DNA from: Chromobotia macracanthus
Taxonomy: Eukaryota; Chordata; Actinopteri; Cypriniformes; Botiidae
DNA: 64,000 nucleotides
Assembly: GCA_036877525.1 (NCBI GenBank)
Contig: JAZGTH010000007.1
Location: 1,152,501 to 1,216,500 of the forward strand
Direction: 5' to 3'
Shown here piece by piece: positions 33,788 to 44,489 of this stretch; positions within the stretch are counted from its first letter, which is position 1, and each line of letters opens with the position of its first letter. The notes under the pieces were generated by a model, which was not told the DNA's origin, did no database searches, and saw nothing but the letters and a program-made list of their open reading frames with translations. The position numbers and the translations under genes are program-made.

Positions 33788-35309
33788 CGCACTAATGAAA
33801 GCACTAATATATGCACTAATGTATAAACTAATGTATGCACTAATGAAAGCACTAATGTATGCACTAATGTATAAACTAATGTATGCACTAATGAAAGCAC
33901 TAATGTATGCACTAATGTATGCACTAATGAAAGCACTAATGTATGCACTAATGAAAGCACTAATGTATGCACTAATGTATGCACTAATGAAAGCACTAAT
34001 ATGTATGCACTAATGTATAAACTAATGTATGCACTAATGAAAGCACTAATGTATGCACTAATGTATGCACTAATGTATGCACTAATATGTATGCACTAAT
34101 ATGTATGCACTAATATGTATGCACTAATATGTATGCACTAAGGAAAGCACTAATATGTATGCACTAAGGAAAGCACTAATATGTATGCACTAATATGTAT
34201 GCACTAATGAAAGCACTAATGTATGCACTAATATGTATGCACTAATGTATGCACTAAATGTATGCACTAATATGTATGCACTAATGTAAGCACTAATGAA
34301 AGCACTAATATATCTATTAATGTAAGCACTAATATATGCACTAATATGTATGCACTAATATGTATGCACTAATATGTATGCACTAATACGTATGCATTAA
34401 TGTAAGCACTAATATGTATGCACTAATATGTATGCACTAATGTATGCACTAATATGTATGCACTAATATGTATGCACTAATGTATGCACTAATATGTATG
34501 CACTAATATGTATGCACTTATGTATGCACTAATGTATGCACTAATATGTATGCACTGATGTATGCACTGATGTATGCACTAATATGTATGCACTAATATG
34601 TATGCACTAATACGTATGCACTAATACGAAAGCACTAATATGTATGCATTAATGTAAGCACTAATATGTATGCACTAATGTATGCACTAACATGTATGCA
34701 CTAATGTATGCACTAATATGTATGCACTAATATGTATGCACTAATGAAAGCACTAATATGTATGCACTAATATGTATGCACTAATATGTATGCACTAATA
34801 TGTATGCACTGATGTATGCACTGATGTATGCACTAATATGTATGCACTAATATGTATGCACTGATGTATGCACTAATATGTATGCACTAATATGTATGCA
34901 CTGATGTATGCACTAATATGTATGCACTAATACGTATGCATTAATGTAAGCACTAATATGTATGCACTAATATGTATGCACTGATGTATGCACTGATGTA
35001 TGCACTAATATGTATGCACTGATGTATGCACTGATGTATGCACTAATATGTATGCACTTATGTATGCACTAATGTATGCACTAATATGTATGCACTGATG
35101 TATGCACTGATGTATGCACTAATATGTATGCACTAATATGTATGCACTGATGTATGCACTAATATGTATGCACTAATATGTATGCACTGATGTATGCACT
35201 AATATGTATGCACTGATGTATGCACTGATGTATGCACTAATATGTATGCACTAATATGTATGCACTAATATGTATGCACTGATGTATGCACTGATGTATG
35301 CATGCACTT
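33788..35309. repeat. 1.5 kb minisatellite of 12- and 14-bp units
   Basis: Tandem GTATGCACTAAT (12 bp) and ATGTATGCACTAAT (14 bp) units. GAAAGCACTAAT and GTATAAACTAAT variants are concentrated on the left, and GTATGCACTGAT variants on the right. A 40-bp higher-order unit (12+14+14) is visible around 34860-34930 and 35140-35215. It lies between the CpG island and the coding exons, so probably within the first ikzf2 intron or proximal upstream DNA. The left part's 12-bp period produces open frames on both strands. Confidence 0.96.
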
Positions 35310-35359
35310 GTAGACGCTTTTTCTATCAACTTCGTCTCAATGCTGAGCAACGTTTTACT

Positions 35360-35715
35360 CACATCGATTTAAAAACATCATTCATGTGATCGCCAGTTTT
35401 AAGGGACACTCGAACGGTTTGGCAGCCGCAACAAGTGATTCGAACCCCGGACCCGCCAAAGCCCCGAACACACCGACGCCCATCCAGCTCACCTGGATAA
35501 GTGCAGACGGACCCGCAGCGCTCATTTCGGTTCCCTTTAACAACGCCCGGGATGAAGCGCGTCCGTCCCATCGGACGCGGAGCAACGAGCAGTGCGGCGT
35601 TTAAATGCCGCGTCTCCACCGCGGGGACAACGCGCCGCCGCGACGCCCGCGTCCTCCATCTTCAGGACGGACAGCAGCCTCCGTCTGACCCAGAGAAACG
35701 GATCTATCGGTAATC
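35360..35715. promoter_or_regulatory. CpG island, candidate ikzf2 promoter and first exon
   Basis: About 350 bp with roughly 40 CpG dinucleotides and high GC in an otherwise AT-rich, CpG-poor region. It is the only unique-sequence CpG island of this size in the window. On the minus strand a good donor, TTATCCAG|GTGAGCTG, follows 35493 and could end a non-coding first exon. It lies 4 kb upstream of the coding start exon, consistent with the ikzf2 promoter. A divergent transcript to the right cannot be excluded. The short open frames here are a by-product of GC richness. Confidence 0.5.
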
Positions 35716-35862
35716 GATTAGAAAGATCAGATCAAGAAACAGAAGAGAAAGTTACAACCCCTAATCATATTTATTATTGATTTATGTTACTGTATTTATT
35801 TGTGATTATTTATTGCTGCACATCCTGTTAGACTTCATGTGTAGTGTCGTATCTACTGAACT

Positions 35863-36064
35863 GTCTAACGCTCTTCAAACGTTCTCAAAACGTTCTCAAA
35901 ACGTTCTTGCGGTAACGGTAGTAGATTTAAGATGAACGTTATATATCATCTATATCAAAAACATATGTCATATAAACATCACAGAATTAAACATGTTTAA
36001 ATAACGTTGTCATAACCGAGCTATAACGTTACTACAACGTCTAAAAACGGGAGGTTTTTAACAT
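35863..36064 (+). mobile_element. CCCAGCTAAC-type MITE, diverged
   Basis: AAACGTTCTCAAAACGTTCT, GCGGTAACGGTAGTAG, ACAGAATTAAACATG and ATAACGTTGTCATAACC blocks follow the family order. Confidence 0.65.
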
Positions 36065-36074
36065 GCATTCAAAC

Positions 36075-36075
<1 letters not shown>

Positions 36076-36117
<42 letters not shown>

Positions 36118-36139
36118 CAATAATCATAATAATAATAAA
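36076..36139. repeat. AAT microsatellite
   Basis: (ATA)n of about 17 units with two CA interruptions. Confidence 0.97.
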
Positions 36140-36605
36140 ATTGTTGTACTGAAATGGTTATTCAGGAAAGGCATCACATCATAGTTCTCTCGGGCTCCCT
36201 CTACTGCTGACAGAGAAGTACTGTCAGATCTGAGGATACAGACCTTTGTACATGCTAAGAAAATCAGGGATTTTAACCTTGTTTTATTACACTACATATT
36301 AGATAAGTAGTCAAATTAACTTCAGTGAGTGACTGTACAGGGAATAAAATCCACCTCTAATGGTGTTCATTATGTTCATTATGTTTGTGATGGCATTTGG
36401 TCATGGTGACTTCACAGCGGTGTAAATGACATGTATCATTACAATAATAAGAGGAAGAACTGGAGCAGGTGGCATTCGTCATAAAGGTTGGGCATTTCCA
36501 TTTTTTATTGTTTCTTTTACAGTTAATTGAAGATGGAGATCTTTGTTACTGTAAATGATTTTGAATAGAGTTGAATAGAATTGAATAGATTGAATAGGGT
36601 TACTT

Positions 36606-36630
36606 TTCTGTCTGTCTGTCTGTCTGTCTA
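36606..36630. repeat. TCTG microsatellite
   Basis: Six TCTG units. Just upstream (36561-36600) is a short degenerate TTGAATAGA repeat. Confidence 0.9.
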
Positions 36631-39600
36631 GTTGTTCTAGTAACTAGCATGGGTGGATGAAGACTGAAAACTGTCTTGTGAAAAAAATCAGTAGGTTTTA
36701 CCACAGTAAAGAGTTGTTTCAGCACCTGTCCATTCACAAACAGTTCTGAAAGTCATCTCGTGGAAAATTAGCAAACGTTGTTGGCTCTGAAGCTGTTAAT
36801 GAGGTCACCGTTTGCGTTTGTTCATCTGGGTTCGAGGCGGCATTTGCTTCCCATCAGCCCTCTGCTCTGTAGAACATCCCCCGATAACAACCAGTTGAGA
36901 GACTGCTAGTTAACTTTCCCCTAGTTTAAAGAGCTCTTCTCTTTCATCTGTTTGTTTTAACATTACCATTTACCCCCTAACTCTTCTGTTTCATTTTCTG
37001 TCATCCATGATTTACAGTCATTTACTACTTTAATATTTCTCCATGTATCCACAGTGACTAACAGTAAATTCAGGTTTTACACTTACAGTACATTTAAACC
37101 CAGTGCTAAAACAAAAACAAGAATTCTTACACAAACTTTGACATTCAAAAATGATTTCAGCTGTTCAAAGATTCAGTATGTTTGAGTACTTGACTGAAAT
37201 GAAATTTGGTGATTTTGGTCGTTTAAGCAAACACAATGTAAAATATCTGTTTTAAGTGACAAAACAAACACTGAAGCATGTACGCATAGTAAAATGTACT
37301 GACCAAAGTGTAAACTTGTTATTCCATAAAAGTAACTGTGAACACAATTAAAAATTAATTTAAAACTGTTGACACAGACTTAAGTTAATTCTAGCAATGA
37401 ACACTGAAGCTGGACATCAAATTTTTGCAGCAATTTCTCATTTGCATATTTTAATATATACAGTTTTATCTAAAGCATATACAGTAATATAAAATCTTGG
37501 GAACTGCATGTCATATAATATTCACAGAGGAGTGAGAATGGTCACATACACTGTAAGAACAATTATACAGAAGTTATATAAAATCTGTCTGATACTGTCA
37601 CATACAGTCAGCAGTCAATGTGTATACTGACAACAGAAAAGTAAATATGCTAACTGAAGCATGAGGTTATTGTACATCCTGTGCTGTTTAGTGGAGGGTG
37701 ATGAGATTTATTTACTGTATGTGAAGAGTGTTTAAGGTCTTACAGTAAGAGGCTGATTAAGTTTTCAGTTTTAACTCAGACTGTGGGTACTCACACTAAC
37801 AGACCCATTTCTGCTCAGAAAGCATAAGACTGAAAAATGTTGATAAAAATGTATTTTATTAATTGATTGAGCAATGAAATTTGTTTGAAATGACAGAAGT
37901 TTGTTTTGGTATTAAACATTTATGATAATTAAATCAAAACAATGATTTAATCACTCATAAATAAGTCTTCAATTTAAAATACAAGCCAATGCAATATTTC
38001 AAAGATGAGAAATGAACTATAGAAATTTGCAGTTTGCGGTTTAAAAATGAGATGAAATTGACTTTGTTTGGAAAGTATTTTAGAGGCTTTTCTTGGTTAT
38101 TAGTATTTTGAGAGAAAAATCAAAAGGACTCATTGTTCCCTACATATAACATAAATACAATGTTACTGCTCCTGTATTATCAAAGTCTTTATGATCATCA
38201 CATTCTGGTGGGTTTTACCGAACACAAAAACAAATCATCAGCCAGTTCCTGTGAATCAGTCATTTCAGCTACAGTCATGTTTACAGGTAATACAGTTCAT
38301 CTGTATCTTTTCAACACCGTTACTCTGTATTGCTGCATTTTACTCAAGCAAATTCTCACATAACTATCATACACACACAGACAAGAATTTGGTAATTCTC
38401 CACTACACAAATTGTCTCTCATGGTTGGAAAACAAGATGTAGACCAAAATATTTTGCTTGTGATTACACCAGGATCTTGTTTCAATATGATTCAAAGATG
38501 TCAGGAATGTGTCAGATGTACAGTACATAAGCTCCATTGATTAGTTCCTGCAGAATACTGGTGACCATTCACGTACATGACATTTACAGAATTTGTTGTG
38601 TAGTTTTCTTTCTTTCTACAATCTGTTTTGTAGTATGTTTCTATATGCATGCAGACATTAATCTAAGTACGTTACGAAGGATATGACTTTGGTGCAAAAT
38701 ACAAAAAAATCTTAAGCAAGAAAAAAATTAAAACCCAAGAAATCTGAAATAAAGTGTACATTTTTTGAAAGCATCAGTGCGTTGAGGTTGGATATCTGCA
38801 CAGTCCTGCACAGAGTTTGGATGGCCAGAGATGTGACGGTCTTTGAGAAGTCTCTCCTCTCAACAACCAACTTTTAAACAGGAAACGTCTTTGTACCCAA
38901 GACTGGAAACAACTCGGGGTCTCTCACAGGAGAAAGCATTTCCTGCTTTTCACTATCAGAGGCTTCTCTAACACATTACTATTGCACACACACATACAAT
39001 AACTCACTAACAGAAATAAACCCACACTGAAGAATAGAGTCCTCACTAAAGTGTGACAGCAAGCACCTGTGTTTCCTACTTAGTGTAAAGTTTTGTGTGT
39101 TTGGCATTTTAAGGCCATAAAGTTACATTTTTGTTCCATCAGATTGTAAAAATTCCTCTGGATTTCCTCAATGCCTTTCAGCAAACATCAAACAAGGTTT
39201 CAGCAACAAAAAAACCTGCCATTTAACACGGCAACTCGATTTGTCAGGTTTTCAGACTGTTAACCCAATAAAAAGTCTGAGGTAAGCAAATGCTTTATGT
39301 TCTGTATTGCAGGACAACAAAGCTGCACAGTTTTTGGTAGCTACTAGATGGCACTATTGGTCTTTCATTCCAGTAGAACAAGATTCAATATTCACAGTGA
39401 TAAACCCGTATATTTCCCTCAGTTTACATCCATAAGATTCCATCAGATAAATGATTTAATTAAGTGACCCCTTCTGGTTAATCGTCCCCTTCAAAGAAAG
39501 TAGATACAAAAGACAAAACATTCACATTAAACTTATGCTTAATGTTAATTAGGTTTATAGTATATAACATATATGTATATAATATATCCTGTTCATTCTG

Positions 39601-39700
39601 GAGCTGGAGCAATACTTGCTTTTATCTGGGCTGAGCAAAGAACAGCAGCTCTAACACAGGCTGATAAAAACACTTTAACCTCATCAGACCCACATCCAAT

Positions 39701-39879
39701 GTTAAAAGCGTTACAGAATTATAAAATGTTTGAATAACGTTTTTATAATTAAGCAATAATATTAATACAATGTCTAAAAAACTAAATGTTTTAAACATTC
39801 ATCGAACTTTCAAAATAACATTTTTACCATTTTGGTTACTTCATGGAAATGTTTTTACAACCTAAAATTGTTAGCTGGG
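39701..39879 (+). mobile_element. CCCAGCTAAC-type MITE, right part
   Basis: From GTTAAAAGCGTTACAGAATT to CCTAAAATTGTTAGCTGGG. The right terminal repeat is intact. Confidence 0.75.
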
Positions 39880-41226
39880 TCCCCATTTACTTTCATTATT
39901 AAAGCTTAGTCAGAATATTTTTCAAAAATTCACCTTTTGTGTTTTCTTCATGAAAGAAATTGAGTCATTACAGCATGACACAAGTGTGAGAAACAACAGT
40001 TTTCATTTTTTTGTGAGCGAATACTAGTCCGGCTATAAATGTCATCTTATGTCATCTTCTCTAGCTGCTTTATTGATCGAGCCGTATTTCCCGGCAGCCT
40101 CATTCATCCTGCTGCTTTGTCTGTGTCTGTGTCGGAGAGATGGGAAAGCAGGTGAAGGCTAAATATGTCTAAAAAATCCAGGTTAAAGAATTGTAAGCTG
40201 AAAGACTTAAAGTAACTGTAAGCTGAAAGTAACAAAACACAGTAACGCAAAAGAAACAAACACAAAGTAATCACATAAAGATCTTTGTTACATCCAGGAA
40301 CAATGACAAAGCTGAGAATTTTACAATGCGATGTGTCTGGCTTGTTCTGAAGTTTGCAAAGAAATTTCTCAATGTCTCAAATCTCATCTGGCATTTTGCC
40401 CAAAGGCATGTGAGAGACAACCTGCAAGACAGCTACAGTCCAAAACAAGCAATGCAGAGCGAGATACAACAGGCTCAACAGAACATGCATGATAGGATAC
40501 AGAATACATGCATTGGGTTGAAACTGTCCATTTTTAGACTTTTAACATCAGCAAAATATTTTACATTAACCGTGGGCCCTTCAACCAATGAGATCAGAGT
40601 TACAGAAATGAGCTCATGTCAGCTGACAGATGAACCTCACTTTATTCAGAATGTTTTGTATAAGCCATCTAGACTTAGCAGAGGTGGGCATTAATCAGAT
40701 CAAGTTTCCTTTTTTGCAACCCGAGTCACATTATCTGCCCTGTTATTGCAAAACCAAGACATGAAATGCACTGCAAAAACTTCTGCGCAGGAATGAACAT
40801 CTAAATTGTTTTTGGAACTGCTTCATTTACACCAGCTTTAAAATGCACACTCTGTAAAATGAATCAAACACTGTATAAGAAAGAACTCAAATGTGTTTAT
40901 CTTCCTGTAGAGCTGCATGCATACAATACAGTGTAATAAAAATAACATTATTGCTTTAAAATCTACAGTATAACAGCTGAGCCACTGTCACGTTACAGAA
41001 AAATGTAGTTACATTACCAGGGTTGCTATTTTAAGCCTCATATGAACCAGTATTGGTATGGTCATTTCTTAAAGCTGGAAAATGTACAAATTTAAGGCAG
41101 GTCATACCCACATCACTATCAGATCAAATGTGTCAGCAGCTGAGCAACAGACACTGAGAGACCACAAATCTGATAACCATCATCTGCTGACATTATCAGT
41201 CAACAGCTGCCAGACAAACTACATAC

Positions 41227-41469
41227 CCCAGCTAACAATGTTAGGTTGTAAGAACATTTCCAGAATGTTCCCATTAAATAACAAAAACGTTCAAAGCATC
41301 CAGTTCTTTATACGTTGCTTTAATGTTATTGCTTGGTTAGAAGAAAGTTATTCACACACTTTAGTTCTGTAAACAATTCTACTAACATTCTACTAAGCAA
41401 TTTGATAAGTTTCAGAGAATTGTAAGGGAACGTTAGCCAACGTTCTGAGAATGTTCCCTGTCAGCTGGG
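41227..41469 (-). mobile_element. CCCAGCTAAC-type MITE, both ends kept
   Basis: CCCAGCTAACAATGTTAGGT at the left and AATGTTCCCTGTCAGCTGGG at the right, 243 bp. Confidence 0.8.
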
Positions 41470-42689
41470 ATCTGAGATGCTCCTTTGTTTTTAACTGTGA
41501 ATTCACTGAAACAGTCTAATGTACTGACATTCTCAGAATCTTTTATCTCTGTACTTAAGGCAGATCATTATTTTTCCAAATGAGTCAGGGTATTTATTTT
41601 CGTTGAAAACTTGGCTAATAATACACTGCTTATTCAAATACCAAACATTTACAAAGCGCATATCTCATACTGATGAGATCAAATCATTGACAAGCAAATT
41701 AAATAATCAAAAGTGAAGAAAGTTTTCCCCCACATGGTTTCTGAAGAAATCTCAACAACGCTAAAAACATACGCTAAAAAGATACTGAAGTTTGTAAGCA
41801 GAATTTTTTTATTTTCTTTAATTGACTATTTTTATATAAGATAACTAGAATCTATACAATGTCTCGTGAGTTATGAAAAAGAAACCACTGAGCAATGAAC
41901 ATGTGCGACTCCTCTGGGTCGCACCATTAGTATTGCACTAACACTGTTATTGCCAATGACGACCAAATAGTGTTACTTTGTAATACAATTACTTTGTAAT
42001 TACAATTCGTGTGAAACTAGTGCGAGATACACATTAACAGTCGCTGTGCTCAGAGTGTCAACAGTGCAGCTGGAGCGCAGGCATCAGTGCTGCATGCGTT
42101 ACCTCTCTTAACACTGCAATGAAAGGTCAGGTGAGGTCAAAACAAAACACAAACACACATTGTCATGGCAATATCACTTCTCAAGTTTTTTGAGACTTCA
42201 GCACTTCTGAAATCAATCTTTCAAGATCTCACCTTACTGAAAGTGACGCTCTTTGGGCTTACAATCTCTGACACTCCAGACCACACGTTTCCTTACAGCC
42301 CCCCTAAGATCTCGAAACCCCCCTCCCACCCCCGTACAACACATGCAGCCCGTGTATGGGGCTGTGAAGGTGTGCAGTGGAGCTTCCAGTATTGTGTGGG
42401 TGGTAATCTCATCAGCCAGGTGAGGTATGACTATCTACTCTACTCAGTTTACTGTACCTTTATCTTAACTAACCACTTCCACTCAAAAATCTGAAACTGA
42501 CTTTGACTCATCCATATAAAAAAGGAATTAGGCAAATTACTGAAGTCATTACAAAACTACAGAGGCAGGCAAAAACAGTTTGGCGCAAAAAAAACTTGGG
42601 TTGAAGGCTCATCTGGCCTTATTATCTGTACTGAATGCACACAAGACATCGCACTGAATGTAATGACTGGATGACCATTCTGAACCTTC

Positions 42690-42825
42690 CACAGAAGATA
42701 TATATTTATATAAATATATTTAGACCACTTTTAGTGATTGCTATCAGTATGTGAAGAGACTTTCAACCAGAGTAACAAAAAATGTTTCTGGAGAAAAAAA
42801 TGAGCCTACCCTGCCTTTAAGTACG
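42690..42825 (+). mobile_element. Third MITE-like family, right half
   Basis: CCACAGAAGATA...TATTTAGACCACTT then AAGAGACTTTCAACCAG and CCTACCCTGCCTTTAAGT. It is paralogous to 43674-43785. Confidence 0.6.
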
Positions 42826-43175
42826 CTTTCATTCGTTCATGTAAATTGTTATGCTGATAATGTAATAAAGTGTTTTTAAAATAAAAAGAACTTATCTGAA
42901 TAATGCATCACATATACCATGAAAAGTTTTTGCATGCACTTTTATATTCTTATATTCTAAAGGTAAATAAACTTCTCTGTGGTACCCTTGAAAGACTTTT
43001 AGGGTTGTGTGAATCTTACAGATTTAAGATGACACCACTGCATGTTCCATAATAATCCTGCAGCAGGTAATAATGCCTCTCCTTCAACACAATACATTTT
43101 TTACATCCACTGGTGATGTCAGAATGATCCAACACCAACTGGACAACAGGTCAGCCCACACTGCCTTCAGTCCTG

Positions 43176-43195
43176 TGTGTGTGTGTGTGCGTGTG
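43176..43195. repeat. GT microsatellite
   Basis: Short (GT)n with one GC. Confidence 0.85.
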
Positions 43196-43457
43196 GCTCT
43201 TTTGCAGTGTTTGCCTTTGTTTCTTAGCAACATTAACACATTAACACATATGCTTTGCAGGACTGCGGAACCTAATTAACATGTACAAACTGTGTCTCTG
43301 CAAGTGACCTTTTACTGCTGTTAGTTGCATGCAACACCTTGTTTGTCTTAAAAACTGTTAACGTCTGACTTCTCTTTGTGACACTGGGGTCTATTTTCCC
43401 CTTTTGATGTCTGACATTTACACTTTCAAGATAAAAAGCTTTTTAAAAGTGGATGAG

Positions 43458-43785
43458 CCTTAAAGGTAGTCTAGACAACTTCGGAGAGGCTAGCAATAAC
43501 AGACAGCAAGCTAGCTTTAAAAGCATTTGATCCCACCCTCCCTTCATAGCCCTCTCCAAAGCCACGTCTCCTCTGTAAGTGTTCAGAGGAATGCAAATAC
43601 ATAATTAAAATGCAGGCAAGTAGGACATCTTGTCATTGCATTCAGACTGACCAGAACATTTCCTGGTTCTGTGCTTTCCACAGAAGATAAATATATTTAG
43701 GCCACTTTACTTAGTGATTGTTCAGGATGTAAAGAGACTTTCAACCAGCATAAAAAATGTGTTTGCCTACTCTGTCTTTAAGTGC
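43458..43785 (+). mobile_element. Third MITE-like family, full copy
   Basis: Begins CTTAAAGGTAGTCTAGACAA and ends CCTACTCTGTCTTTAAG, so the termini are imperfect inverted repeats (CTTAAAGGTAG against CTTAAAGACAG). The interior includes GCTAGCAATA...CAAGCTAGCTTT. A left-half relative is at 53870. Confidence 0.6.
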
Positions 43786-44322
43786 TAAAGCGTGCAATGC
43801 TTTACACAACACCACCTCAGACAGAAAAGACATTTTATAAAGCTGCCAAATTGTTTCGCTGCAGACCTTAGACCCCAGAATGTCAGATGTTTAAAACAAA
43901 CATCCCTTAAGTAATACAGCTGAACTTCCTTCACCTTTGAGACACTTTTGCTAGCAGTAAATAGAAATTGTAGAAAATTCAAATAACCACATATGGTATA
44001 AATGTCACGTATAAGAAACTCAAGGGGGGTGCAGCAGTTATAGAAAAACAGGCTCTCAAATGAACCCACATCACAGTTTGCTCATGTCAAAAGACAGGAT
44101 ACAAGTATTTATAATCAAAGTACAAACAAAGCCAGATGTGTCTCTCTTATATAATCACTCATCAGTACAGTAATGCTGACCTTTCTGTTTTCCAGGTATC
44201 TGAGCACAAGTGCAGGAAGTGTTCTGTAGACAGCAGAATGAGATTCTGGACACACTCGCACCCCAGCAGCAGTTAACACATCTGCTGCAGGATCTCTCAC
44301 CGTGAACTGCTCATATAATATA

Positions 44323-44480
44323 CCCAGCTAGCAGGGAACGTTCTCAGAATGTTGGCTAATGTTCTCTAAAAGTTCTCCTATATTTATCAAAAAATGCTAC
44401 AGAATTAAAGTTTGAATAATGTAATATTGCTGTATTGCTGTCTACAAAAGGTCTAAAAACTGGGTTTTTGAAAAGCTATT
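44323..44480 (+). mobile_element. CCCAGCTAAC-type MITE, left part
   Basis: CCCAGCTAGCAGGGAACGTT preceded by TA. The copy decays after AAAAACTGGGTTTTTGAA. Confidence 0.75.
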
Positions 44481-44489
44481 TTTTTCTTT

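Larger units (their letters stand above)
35720..42650. other. No gene recognised upstream of the CpG island
   Basis: AT-rich sequence with MITE copies at 35863, 39701 and 41227 and simple repeats. Open frames are at most 122 codons and unremarkable. It is either intergenic or contains undetected non-coding exons. Confidence 0.5.

Noticed and set aside
33742..34013. Open frames with MYALMKAL or LVHTLVLS repeats on both strands
   Set aside because: Artefact of the 12-bp minisatellite, open on both strands at once.
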